Shown here in pieces: positions 30,747-38,600 of a stretch of 64,000 nucleotides of DNA (within the stretch, counting starts at the first letter, position 1; each line of letters opens with the position of its first letter). Source of the DNA: Clostridiales bacterium (GTDB lineage Bacteria > Bacillota > Clostridia > Oscillospirales > Oscillospiraceae); contig SFEG01000009.1 of NCBI GenBank assembly GCA_004558025.1, positions 1-64,000 of the forward strand, written 5' to 3'. Made by a program: the position numbers and the translations under genes. The notes beneath the pieces were generated by a model, which was given only the letters and a program-made list of their open reading frames with translations, made no database searches and had not been told where the DNA came from.

Positions 30747-31529
30747 TCAATCAATATGAATGATGCTCTCCATGAGCTCGGCGGCGGAGACGTTGGGATT
30801 GTGATAGTGCTCGCGCTTTACGCTCTTTTCGCTCAGCGTGATGGCCTCCTTCGGGCAGTATTGCAGGCAGCTGAGGCACTGGATGCAGTTCGTGCCGAAG
30901 GTCGGCTTTCCGTCGACGAATTTTATATTGCCCTTCGGGCAGAGCTTTTCGCACTGGCGGCAGCCTATGCATGCGTCGGTGACGGCAAATTTCTTTGCTT
31001 TGCCGGCGGCGAGCTTCGGCCAGACCTTGCTCTCGAGCGCGTTGAGGCTTTTTTTCGGGGGAGCCTTCTTGCTCTTGTCGCCGCGCAGGATGGCCTTCAC
31101 GAGCTTCTTTGCCATGCGCTCGCTGCGCTTCTGCGCCATTGCGGGGGTCACGGGCGGCAGCATCAGCTGATGCGGGAAAAGCCAGATGCACGAGCACTGG
31201 TGGGAAAGTCCCGCCCACAGGTCGAGCTCAAAGCGCTCGTTTATCTTGTGCAGGCCGCAGCCGAGGTAGCCGGCGTACTGGCCGACCGCGAAGGTGTACG
31301 CGCTCGGGGAAATTTTAATGCTGTCAAGATAGCTCTCAACGTCGCCGGGCAGGCCGCCGCCGTAGCAGGGAACGATGAAGCCGACGCGCTCGGCATCCGT
31401 GACGTCGGTCTTCACCGGCGCCTTGCGCATCATGATGATGTCCGTGTCGCCCAGCCCCTTTGCGATGTTCTTTGCAAGATCCAGGCAGTTGCCGCTGCCG
31501 GAATAGCAGAAAATAACGTTCTTGCTCAT
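30747..31529 (-). CDS. EFR1-family flavodoxin-ferredoxin fusion
   Basis: A 260-residue redox protein. Residues 1-140 are flavodoxin-like (VIFCYSGSGNCLDLAKNIAK binds FMN phosphate; FIVPCYGGGLPGDVESYL). Residues about 183-245 hold two [4Fe-4S] clusters: CIGCRQCEKLCP and CIQCLSCLQYCP. This is the EFRODO/EFR1 architecture, which carries electrons between flavin and iron-sulfur partners in anaerobes; the partner is unknown. A TetR-family gene is divergent from it (31629), and they share a 99-base regulatory region. Confidence 0.92.
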   Translation of the reverse strand: MSKNVIFCYSGSGNCLDLAKNIAKGLGDTDIIMMRKAPVKTDVTDAERVGFIVPCYGGGLPGDVESYLDSIKISPSAYTFAVGQYAGYLGCGLHKINERFELDLWAGLSHQCSCIWLFPHQLMLPPVTPAMAQKRSERMAKKLVKAILRGDKSKKAPPKKSLNALESKVWPKLAAGKAKKFAVTDACIGCRQCEKLCPKGNIKFVDGKPTFGTNCIQCLSCLQYCPKEAITLSEKSVKREHYHNPNVSAAELMESIIHID

Positions 31530-31628
31530 AGTATCTACTCCTTCAAAAAAATCTTCATGTTAGAATTGTAACACAGAAGAAAATATGATACAATAGTACC
31601 GCAACGAAGTAATACAAAGGAGCAAAAG

Positions 31629-32162
31629 ATGTATCATATAAAGCAGGATAAACGCGCGCAGGCCTCGGTCGAGCTCATTTGCGAGGGGCTGAAGCAGTGT
31701 TTAAAGGAAAAAAGCTTTGAGAATATATCTATATCGGATATACAGCGCGTCTCGGGAGTGAGCCGCTCGACATTTTACCGCAACTTCGACCGCATCGAGG
31801 ATGTGCTGGCGCTTATGTGCGACAGTGTGTTTCAGGAGGCATTCGGCGCGGGCTACGCGAATATAAGCGAGGCGGTGTTCAGAACGTGGTTTCGCCACGC
31901 CGATATGATAGAGACTGTCGTAAGCATCGGACGCGGCGATATGCTGTATGAAAGCCTGCGTCGCTGTTCGGATCATTTGCGGCCCGGCATACCAGGACTC
32001 AGAGATGCGGCACTGTTTGACTATCTCGTGTCCATAATATCCTCGTCGATGATGGGTATCATGATAACCTGGGTCGAGCGCGGCTGCCGCGAGAGCGAGG
32101 AGGAGCTCAAAAACATGATCCTGCAAAGCTTCAAGGCGATGAAATTCATTGGCCTGGCATGA
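31629..32162 (+). CDS. TetR/AcrR-family regulator divergent from EFR1
   Basis: A 177-residue regulator. Residues about 8-58 form the DNA-binding domain (KSFENISISDIQRVSGVSRS then TFYRNFDRIEDVLALM). The effector part has TFYRNF-type start and the C-terminal SIISSSMMGIMITWVERGCR helix seen in DhaS-like members. It probably controls the divergent EFR1 gene and itself from the 31530-31628 gap, which contains a TACAAT -10 box. AAGGAG precedes ATG 31629. Confidence 0.88.
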   Translation: MYHIKQDKRAQASVELICEGLKQCLKEKSFENISISDIQRVSGVSRSTFYRNFDRIEDVLALMCDSVFQEAFGAGYANISEAVFRTWFRHADMIETVVSIGRGDMLYESLRRCSDHLRPGIPGLRDAALFDYLVSIISSSMMGIMITWVERGCRESEEELKNMILQSFKAMKFIGLA

Positions 32163-32192
32163 AAAAATCCCGCCCAATGGACGGGATTTTTT
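32162..32192. terminator. Bidirectional terminator between tetR and rodA genes
   Basis: AAAAAATCCCG (32162-32172) and CGGGATTTTTT (32182-32192), with U-tracts on both strands. Confidence 0.88.
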
Positions 32193-32194
32193 GA

Positions 32195-33340
32195 TTACTG
32201 ATATTGCAGGAAGTTCTGCCGCGGCTTTGGCCGGTATTTGACGCCCGATACCAATCCGACAGCCGCATACATCGCGACGATCGACGAGCCGCCGTAGCTG
32301 AAAAACGGAAGCGTTATGCCGACAACCGGGGTGATGCCGATGCACATGCCGATGTTGACGAAGGTCTGGAACGCGAGCGCTGCCGCAACGCCGAAGCAGA
32401 TGAGCATGCCGAATGGACTGCCCGAGCGCAGACCGATGACGCAGCAGCGTATGATGATTATGCTCAAAAGCACGATTATCGCGATGCAGGCGACCATGCC
32501 GAGCTCCTCGCCGATCGAGGCGAAGATGCAGTCGGTGTGCCGCGCATTATAGCTGCTCTGCGCGAAGCTTCCTTCGCCGAAGCCGACGCCGGTCCAGCGG
32601 CCGGAGGCCAGCGCGTCCTTGCAGTGGTTTGTCTGCCAGGTTATGCCCTGACCGGTCGGGTCAACAACGTCCGGTATATACGGCGCGAGGATTCGCTTTT
32701 TCTGATAATCCTTGAGCAGGAAGTTCCAGAACAGAGGCACCATCGCCGCGACCGCCGCCGCTGCCGCCGCCATCCAGTACCACGCGATACCGGCGCAGAC
32801 GAGCATGATGACGAAAATGGCCAGGAATATGAGCGCACTGCCGAGATCGTTCGGAATAACGGTTATGAGACCGAAGTAAAGCGCCCAATGCAGTCCGAGC
32901 TTGATGATCGACGGGAATTTGTTGAGCGTTCGCTGCTCTTTATAGTTTGTGACCTGCTTTGCCAGCAAAACGATGAATATGACCTTAACTATCTCCGACG
33001 GCTGAACGCCTATGCCGGCAAAACGATACCACGAGCGCGAGCCGACCTCGTCGCCCTTTCCGAAGAATACAAGACCCAGAATGAACAGAACGTTGAATAT
33101 CGTAAGATACACCCATTTGTCCGCGATAAGGTCGGGGTCGATGACTGTGAACACAACGAACGCCGCAATGCCCAAAAGCATCGCAAAGCCCTGAACGACG
33201 ACGTATCGCGTCCAGCCGTAGGACTTCGTCATGCTGTAGATCATGACAATGCCGAAGACAGTACATATAGTGCAAACGGCGAGAAGGAAGATATCCGCCC
33301 GTTTGAAAAAGTCTTTAATTTTACGGGAATCGATTTTTAT
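32195..33340 (-). CDS. rodA: SEDS glycosyltransferase RodA/FtsW family, probable non-standard start
   Basis: About 381 residues with 9-10 helices; it polymerises lipid II into glycan strands for elongation. Family marks are VGSRSWYRFAGIGVQPSEIV, VIPNDLGSALIFLAIF, SYNARHTDCIFASIGEELGM and PVVGITLPFFSYGGSSIVAM. The first standard codon (ATG 33244) would delete most of the first helix; upstream codons in frame read KIDSRKIKDFFKRADIFLLA, the expected N-terminus, before a stop. ATA 33340 (AGGG upstream) or a nearby ATT/ATC is the likely start; a 1-base indel in the A-run is the alternative, since TTG in another frame lies just upstream. Confidence 0.88.
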   Translation of the reverse strand: MKIDSRKIKDFFKRADIFLLAVCTICTVFGIVMIYSMTKSYGWTRYVVVQGFAMLLGIAAFVVFTVIDPDLIADKWVYLTIFNVLFILGLVFFGKGDEVGSRSWYRFAGIGVQPSEIVKVIFIVLLAKQVTNYKEQRTLNKFPSIIKLGLHWALYFGLITVIPNDLGSALIFLAIFVIMLVCAGIAWYWMAAAAAAVAAMVPLFWNFLLKDYQKKRILAPYIPDVVDPTGQGITWQTNHCKDALASGRWTGVGFGEGSFAQSSYNARHTDCIFASIGEELGMVACIAIIVLLSIIIIRCCVIGLRSGSPFGMLICFGVAAALAFQTFVNIGMCIGITPVVGITLPFFSYGGSSIVAMYAAVGLVSGVKYRPKPRQNFLQYQ

Positions 33341-33487
33341 TGTCGCCGCCGCCCTTCAAAAATGCTCGATTTCACAAATTATCGCAATCGGACACGCTAC
33401 ATTTTAGCATATTATTGCCCTTTACGCAATGCAGTATCTTGTGGTATAATTCAAATTCAGAAAAAGTTTAAAAACGAGGTGAGATCG

Positions 33488-33916
33488 ATGCAGACATATA
33501 TAAGCCGCAGCGAGGCCGAGACCGAGCGTATCGGCGAGCGGTTTGCAAAGGATCTCCCCGACGGCAGCGTCATTGCCATGTACGGCGACCTCGGCGCGGG
33601 CAAGACCGCCTTTGTGCGCGGAATGGCAAGGGGTATGGGGCTTTCCTGCCGCGTGTCCAGTCCGACGTTTACTATCGTTAACGAGTATATAGGTGAGCGC
33701 GAGCTTATCCATTTTGATATGTACAGGCTTGAAAGCGCGGATGAGCTGTTCGATATCGGCTGGGAGGATTATCTCCGCCGCGGCGCTGTGTGCGCCGTCG
33801 AATGGAGCGAAAAGGTCGAGGACGCGTTCTTCGGCGACGAGATCGTCCTGCGCATTGAAAAGCTCGGCGACAGCGAAAGAAAGATCATCATTGAGGAGGG
33901 AAATGCAAAATGCTGA
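33488..33916 (+). CDS. tsaE: tRNA t6A37 biosynthesis ATPase TsaE
   Basis: A 142-residue P-loop protein of the threonylcarbamoyl-AMP transfer complex (with TsaB, TsaD). MYGDLGAGKTAFVRGMARG is the Walker A (residues about 36-54), followed by SSPTFTIVNEY and LIHFDMYRLE (switch) and AVCAVEWSEKVEDAF. GAGGTG precedes ATG 33488. It overlaps tsaB by 7 bases, the common Firmicutes arrangement. Confidence 0.94.
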   Translation: MQTYISRSEAETERIGERFAKDLPDGSVIAMYGDLGAGKTAFVRGMARGMGLSCRVSSPTFTIVNEYIGERELIHFDMYRLESADELFDIGWEDYLRRGAVCAVEWSEKVEDAFFGDEIVLRIEKLGDSERKIIIEEGNAKC

Positions 33917-34599
33917 TACTGGCCATTGAATCCTCCGCAAAAGCCGCATCTGTCGCGCTTATGGAGGATGAAAAGCTCATCGCGCAGTACAGTCAGTGCA
34001 GCGGACTTACTCACAGCCGCACGCTTCTGCCGATGGTGGACGATATGCTTAAAAATACTGAAAATACGATCGCCGGCGTTGATCTTATCGCCGTCGCTCA
34101 CGGACCGGGTTCCTTTACGGGGATCAGGATAGGTGTTTCCACCGTTAAGGGTCTTACGTGGGCGGCAGATAAGATGTGCGTCGGCGTTTCTACGCTTGAG
34201 GCTATGGCCTGGCACGGTGTGTCCGCGGGCGGAGTGATCTGCCCCGTGATGGATGCCCGCCGCAGTCAGGTGTATAACGCCCTGTTTGAGATAAAAGACG
34301 GCAGACCGCAGCGCCTGTGTGATGACCGGGCAATAGCTCTCTCGGAGCTTGCCTGCGAGATACGCGGCAAAAACGCGTTTTTAGTCGGCGACGGCGCGGA
34401 GCTTACATACGAATATATGAAAAATGAAGGCATCGACTGCCGCATTGCTCCGCCAAACCTTCTGTATCAGAGCGCCTGGGGCGTCGGCATGGCAGCACAG
34501 GGCAAAACGCCCGGTACGGCCGACGATCTGCTGCCGGTGTACCTCCGCCTGAGTCAGGCCGAGCGCGAGCGCCAGGAGCGCATGAACATGAATAAGTAA
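33910..34599 (+). CDS. tsaB: tRNA t6A37 biosynthesis protein TsaB
   Basis: A 229-residue ASKHA-fold partner of TsaD. MLILAIESSAKAASVALMED at the start, SRTLLPMVDDML, and VAHGPGSFTGIRIGVSTVKG (residues about 63-82) are diagnostic; CPVMDARRSQVYNALFE follows. The C-terminal 70 residues are shorter and more variable, as usual. Directly after tsaE in the same operon; tsaD is not in this window. Confidence 0.94.
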   Translation: MLILAIESSAKAASVALMEDEKLIAQYSQCSGLTHSRTLLPMVDDMLKNTENTIAGVDLIAVAHGPGSFTGIRIGVSTVKGLTWAADKMCVGVSTLEAMAWHGVSAGGVICPVMDARRSQVYNALFEIKDGRPQRLCDDRAIALSELACEIRGKNAFLVGDGAELTYEYMKNEGIDCRIAPPNLLYQSAWGVGMAAQGKTPGTADDLLPVYLRLSQAERERQERMNMNK

Positions 34600-34611
34600 T
34601 TAAGTATAGAA

Positions 34612-34664
34612 ACCGGCTTGCCGGTGTATATAAATAGGCTCCTTTCGGGAGCGGACTAAACAAA
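34612..34664 (+). promoter_or_regulatory. Two small hairpins in the upp leader
   Basis: ACCGGC/GCCGGT (about 34612-34625) and GCTCC-tttc-GGGAGC (about 34638-34652) lie between tsaB and upp. They are too short of U-residues to be clear terminators; they may trim or attenuate read-through from tsaEB into upp. Confidence 0.4.
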
Positions 34665-34675
34665 GGAGAAAAATA

Positions 34676-35305
34676 ATGAGCAAGGTATGCGTATTTGACC
34701 ACCCCCTCATCCTGCACAAGCTGTCGATCCTCAGAGACAAGGGAACCTCTGTCAAGGAGTTCAGAGAGCTTGTTTCCGAGATAGCGATGCTCATGTGCTA
34801 TGAAGCAACGAGAGATCTCCCCCTCGAGGATGTCGAGATCGAAACTCCCGTGGCAAAGGCGACCGTAAAGCGCATTGCCGGCAAGAAGCTCGCGATCGTT
34901 CCCATCCTGCGCGCAGGCCTCGGCATGGTCGACGGTATGGTCAGCATGATGCCCAACGTTAAGGTCGGTCACATCGGCCTGTTCCGCGATCCCGAGACTC
35001 TCGAGCCTGTTAAGTACTACTTCAAGATGCCGCCAGACATCGAGGAGAGAGACGTTATCGTCGTTGACCCCATGCTCGCCACCGGCGGCTCGGCCTCGGC
35101 TGCTATCCAGTTTTTGAAGGATGACGGCGTAAAGCACATAAAGCTTATGTGCATCATCGGCGCTCCCGAGGGCGTTGAGCGTATGCAGAAGGATCACCCC
35201 GACGTGGATATCTACGTTGCGGCTCTCGATGATCATCTCAACGAGCACGGCTACATCGTCCCCGGTCTCGGCGATGCCGGCGACCGTATCTTCGGAACGA
35301 AGTAA
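34676..35305 (+). CDS. upp: Uracil phosphoribosyltransferase
   Basis: A 209-residue pyrimidine salvage enzyme (uracil + PRPP to UMP). Motifs: FDHPLILHKLSILRDKGTSV, VPILRAGLGMVDGMVSMMPN, VIVVDPMLATGGSASAAIQF (PRPP-binding loop, about residues 125-144) and IVPGLGDAGDRIFGTK at the C-terminus. Length is the family norm. AAGGAG precedes ATG 34676. Confidence 0.97.
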   Translation: MSKVCVFDHPLILHKLSILRDKGTSVKEFRELVSEIAMLMCYEATRDLPLEDVEIETPVAKATVKRIAGKKLAIVPILRAGLGMVDGMVSMMPNVKVGHIGLFRDPETLEPVKYYFKMPPDIEERDVIVVDPMLATGGSASAAIQFLKDDGVKHIKLMCIIGAPEGVERMQKDHPDVDIYVAALDDHLNEHGYIVPGLGDAGDRIFGTK

Positions 35306-35318
35306 GAAAAACTTAATA

Positions 35319-35351
35319 AAAAAATCCGCAGCGAAAGCTGCGGATTTTTTT
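35319..35351. terminator. Terminator of upp
   Basis: AAAAATCCGCAGC and GCTGCGGATTTTT pair around GAAA; U-tracts on both strands serve upp and the convergent XRE gene. A nearly identical hairpin recurs at 36434-36464. Confidence 0.9.
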
Positions 35352-35352
35352 G

Positions 35353-35577
35353 TTATCTGAAATCAAAGAGCTTACAGGGGGATATATTCAAAGCGTCGCA
35401 AATATCAAAAACAACGTCGAGAGACACGGCGCAATCGGCTGTTTCGATGCGGCTCATATGTGTGCGGCTGATATTCACAAGCTCCGCAAGCCGCGACTGC
35501 GAAAGGCCGCGCTCCTTGCGGTAGTATGCGATATTCAGACCGAGATATTTATATTTATCAAGCTGTCGAGAGTCCAT
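35353..35577 (-). CDS. XRE-family HTH regulator
   Basis: A 74-residue single-domain repressor: NIAYYRKERGLSQSRLAELV followed by NISRTHMSRIETADCAVSLD and VVFDICDALNISPCKLFDFR. It starts at ATG 35577 with GGGTGAG upstream. It faces the gene at 35729 across a region with two inverted repeats (35645-35657, 35665-35692), its likely operators. Confidence 0.88.
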   Translation of the reverse strand: MDSRQLDKYKYLGLNIAYYRKERGLSQSRLAELVNISRTHMSRIETADCAVSLDVVFDICDALNISPCKLFDFR

Positions 35578-35644
35578 TATCTCACCCTTATATATTTTAT
35601 CCGTTGTGCGCTGAATATGCCACAACGTATAAAATAACAAATAT

Positions 35645-35692
35645 AACTTGACAAGTTACAAAAGTTTTGACATAATACACATAGCGTCAAAA
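35645..35692. promoter_or_regulatory. Divergent regulatory region with two inverted repeats
   Basis: AACTTGACAAGTT (35645-35657) has perfect 6-bp arms; TTTTGAC (35665-35671) and GTCAAAA (35686-35692) have 7-bp arms 14 bases apart. A plus-strand promoter TTGACA (35648-35653), 17 bp, CATAAT (35671-35676) overlaps both, so the XRE protein probably represses the gene at 35729 and itself. Confidence 0.6.
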
Positions 35693-35728
35693 TGTGACAG
35701 CACTGAGAAATAAGAAAGGTGAGTTGAA

Positions 35729-36424
35729 ATGAACGAAAACAATAATGAAGATATTCTTCGAAGCGAAGAATGTGCCGAGCAGGCGGCAGACGGGCAGAAC
35801 AAGAAGCGATCGGCGCTTGAGTCTCTGAAATACCGTTTTTCGCCGAAAAAGTTGAAGTCCACGGTCGCGATCATAGTGGTTCTTGCGATAGTTATAGCGG
35901 GCGGCGTGATGTTTCTTAACTACAGAAGCCCGAGTTCGATAGCGGAGAGATATGCCAAGGCAGTTGTGCTTGGAAAAACGGAGACGATGCAGAAGCTCTC
36001 GGCCTATGATACCCATGAATATATGATCAACATAGGGAAATACGACACCGAGGAAAAATTCTTCAGTGAAATGAGCGATACGTATAAAGAGGACATCAAT
36101 AGCTGGTCGGATTATGAGCGATTCATGTCCGAGCAAGCCGATGAGTCCATAATCGATGAGTGCGGTGATTATAAGCTGAGCGTTGAAGCTAAGCGTACTA
36201 AGGACTTGTCGGTAAAGCGAATACTGTCAGCGCTCGACAGCGACATCGAAAGACTCGAAAAGTATGCCAACTTTGATAAAGACAGCATTACGGACGGCAA
36301 GCAGGTCGATGTTAAAGTTACAATTGACGGCGAGGATGACACGGAGCGCTCTATGTTCTCGATATATTTGGTCAAAGTCGACGGTCAGTGGAAGGTACTG
36401 CAATTTGAAATCGAAACTCTTTAG
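35729..36424 (+). CDS. Membrane-anchored protein, DUF4878-like C-terminal domain
   Basis: A 231-residue bitopic protein. Residues 1-45 are polar and acidic then basic (YRFSPKKLK), followed by one helix (STVAIIVVLAIVIAGGVMFL, about 44-63). The outer domain starts RSPSSIAERYAKAVVLGKTE, the first helix typical of DUF4878/lumazine-binding-like domains, and ends in a VTIDGEDDTERSMFSIYLVK / VDGQWKVLQFEIETL sheet. Function unknown. It is divergent from an XRE regulator and likely repressed by it. Confidence 0.7.
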   Translation: MNENNNEDILRSEECAEQAADGQNKKRSALESLKYRFSPKKLKSTVAIIVVLAIVIAGGVMFLNYRSPSSIAERYAKAVVLGKTETMQKLSAYDTHEYMINIGKYDTEEKFFSEMSDTYKEDINSWSDYERFMSEQADESIIDECGDYKLSVEAKRTKDLSVKRILSALDSDIERLEKYANFDKDSITDGKQVDVKVTIDGEDDTERSMFSIYLVKVDGQWKVLQFEIETL

Positions 36425-36433
36425 TGATAAATG

Positions 36434-36464
36434 AAAAATCCGCAGCGAAAGCTGCGGGTTTTTT
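36434..36464 (+). terminator. Terminator, near-copy of the upp terminator
   Basis: AAAAATCCGCAGC GAAA GCTGCGG then GTTTTTT. It differs from 35319-35351 mainly by one base (ggt in place of gat), which suggests duplication. Confidence 0.85.
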
Positions 36465-36575
36465 GCATGAAACTTGCTGAGCGTACACGTGACACAACGG
36501 AAATAATAGGCCATACTAAATCTGAACAGGATAGCCACATTTAAAAAATTTGCAGATCAAAGGCATGATTAAAAT

Positions 36576-36998
36576 ATGAAAGCTTTGCGAAAATGGTGCG
36601 GAAGGAATGCACTTAGGCATATTGCGGTCGCGCTTGGGCTTACGCTTATGGACGTGCTGCTGTTTTTGGCGCTTTGGAAGCTATATTTGCATCTGTTTAA
36701 TGACCTTGTTCCGAGCACGGTAAAAAACAGCGATGTGCTGCTGTATGTAAGTCCGGTCCTGTTGCTGTCAAATTTTATGCGTCTTGAAGTAAAGCCGCGC
36801 AATGACGAAAGGGCTGACTCCAAGGCCAAAGGCGCGGCGGAGGTGATCATTGCGGCGCTGATATGCGGCGCTATGTTGCTGCTGCCGCTCGGCAAGCCGG
36901 GAGCGATCGGCGTTATACTTTGGCTTTTGGGCGTGGTTTGCGTCTTGATGCTGATTTTTGCGTTTTCCGAAGTGCTCAATAAACTCGGTGATAAATAA
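36576..36998 (+). CDS. Small polytopic membrane protein
   Basis: A 140-residue protein with four hydrophobic segments at about residues 15-40, 52-70, 88-108 and 112-132. A basic loop (RLEVKPRNDERADSKAKG) separates the two halves. No family recognised. No convincing ribosome site or promoter is visible before ATG 36576, but the frame is clean and a bidirectional terminator follows. Confidence 0.6.
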   Translation: MKALRKWCGRNALRHIAVALGLTLMDVLLFLALWKLYLHLFNDLVPSTVKNSDVLLYVSPVLLLSNFMRLEVKPRNDERADSKAKGAAEVIIAALICGAMLLLPLGKPGAIGVILWLLGVVCVLMLIFAFSEVLNKLGDK

Positions 36999-37028
36999 AA
37001 AATCCCGTCCGTCGGACGGGATTTTTTA
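36996..37028. terminator. Bidirectional terminator
   Basis: ATCCCGTCCG (37002-37011) and CGGACGGGAT (37013-37022), with A-run before and T6 after. Confidence 0.88.
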
Positions 37029-37035
37029 TGTGCTT

Positions 37036-38403
37036 TTATGCTTTCAAAAGCTTTGCGAGGAGCTTGGGCTTAATATCCGCGCCCTCCGCGTCGTCGGCAA
37101 AGTAGAGCCTGCTGAACGCGATGGCGAGAACGAAATACTGCCCGCTCGTGACGGTGAACAGGACGTGGCCGGCCAGCGTGAGGTAGCCGAAGGTCATGCC
37201 GAGGGCGATGAAGAGGGCAAAGGCCATGAGGTCAAATTTCTTGAAGAATGATTTTATAAATTCGACCGCCGCCCAAACATAGATCCAGAGCATTGCCGCG
37301 GCTCCTATGATGCCGTAATATATAACGACCTCGAACAGATCCATTTCAATTATATATTCGACCGAGCTGCGGCCTATGCCGAACAGCCATGTTGCCGGTC
37401 CACCCCACTGGAAGCGGTGGAGCTGCTGGACGAGCTTGCTGCTGCGTCCGCTCAGCACGGCGACCTCAACGCCTTCCTTCTCGGCGACGGTGGACGGAGC
37501 GTCAAAGCATACGGAGATATCGCCATAAAGCCTGCTGAAGCTGACAATGCAGCCGAGGATAAGGAAAATGATGAGCACGACGAGCAGCAGCCACAAAATG
37601 CGAACTGCGCGCGCCTTGCCGTCCTTGCGCATCCTGATGAGCGCGAAGATGAGGATAAGCAGATACGTGCCTATAGCGGCGATAAACGCCGTCTTTGAGC
37701 CTATCAGCAGCAGAGAGACTATCGCCATTGCGGGAGCGATGACCGCAATAACGGACTTTTTTGAAAAAAGCTTATCCATGCGGTCGACAAAGCTTGCGAC
37801 GGCTATCGGAAGAGTGACCGTCAGAACAGCGGTGATATCGTTTCCGGAGTAAAAATAGCCTCTGCATCCGCGGTAGCCGAGGGGGTCCGCGTAGGTATAA
37901 TATCCGAGCTTGAAGATGTAGGGCACGAGAATGCCGAGTGAACATACGATACAAGTGTACCGTACTATGCCGAGCAGCTTTTCAATAAATTCTGCTTTGT
38001 CATGACACAGGCTGCGGAACAGTGAGATATAGGCAAACAGCATTGCAATGTTGTAGCAATACTTGATGAAGTACTTAACATCGGTGCCGAGAGAGATGCT
38101 TGCACCGGTCATCAGCAGTACGCCGATCGAAGCACAGAAGGCAAGACCCATTATGACGAGCGTGCCAATGGCGACCTTTTCGCGCCGCATCAGAATGTAC
38201 AGACCGAACACGGCGAGCATCGCAAGGCGGATATAGAGGCTCGGAGTGCTTGAAAATTCAGCTTTTGCGACGTCAAGCTCGGTCGCACCGAGAACCTCCT
38301 TTATATAAAGCCCTGTGAAGAAGTCTATAAGTGGGTTAATTATAATGTACAGTACGAGCAGCTTTTCGATAAAGCTGCGTGCAGGAGAGTGTTTTTCTAT
38401 CAT
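37036..38403 (-). CDS. O-antigen ligase/polymerase-family membrane protein
   Basis: A 455-residue protein with about ten helices and a large extracellular loop near residues 300-360 (GDISVCFDAPSTVAEKEGVE, then GRSSKLVQQLHRFQWGGPAT and WLFGIGRSSVEYIIEMDLFE). The loop arginine and GIG-R-S-S motif before an E/H resembles the Wzy_C (O-antigen ligase) domain. It may ligate or polymerise a surface glycan. It stands alone; the GT2 and PMT proteins elsewhere in the window could be in the same pathway. Start ATG 38403 follows GGGAGG. Confidence 0.82.
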   Translation of the reverse strand: MIEKHSPARSFIEKLLVLYIIINPLIDFFTGLYIKEVLGATELDVAKAEFSSTPSLYIRLAMLAVFGLYILMRREKVAIGTLVIMGLAFCASIGVLLMTGASISLGTDVKYFIKYCYNIAMLFAYISLFRSLCHDKAEFIEKLLGIVRYTCIVCSLGILVPYIFKLGYYTYADPLGYRGCRGYFYSGNDITAVLTVTLPIAVASFVDRMDKLFSKKSVIAVIAPAMAIVSLLLIGSKTAFIAAIGTYLLILIFALIRMRKDGKARAVRILWLLLVVLIIFLILGCIVSFSRLYGDISVCFDAPSTVAEKEGVEVAVLSGRSSKLVQQLHRFQWGGPATWLFGIGRSSVEYIIEMDLFEVVIYYGIIGAAAMLWIYVWAAVEFIKSFFKKFDLMAFALFIALGMTFGYLTLAGHVLFTVTSGQYFVLAIAFSRLYFADDAEGADIKPKLLAKLLKA

Positions 38404-38548
38404 GTGAGCCTCCCGATATAATTGCAAACTTACTTGACATAATATCCTATTGCGCTGCAAATTTCAAGAACAATGCGTAAAAAACGCTTTATGCGACAAA
38501 ACAAGACAAATTGTCGGCTGCCGCCGCGGAAAGTAAGTTAAGTTAGAA

Positions 38549-38577
38549 TTGACAGAAAAGTAGAATGAGTGTATAAT
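38549..38577 (+). promoter_or_regulatory. Consensus sigma-A-type promoter of the GlpA-like operon
   Basis: TTGACA (38549-38554), 17 bp, TATAAT (38572-38577): both boxes perfect, predicting strong transcription of the five-gene operon. Confidence 0.88.
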
Positions 38578-38600
38578 CTTCAGCGGCGAAAGAGGTTGGG

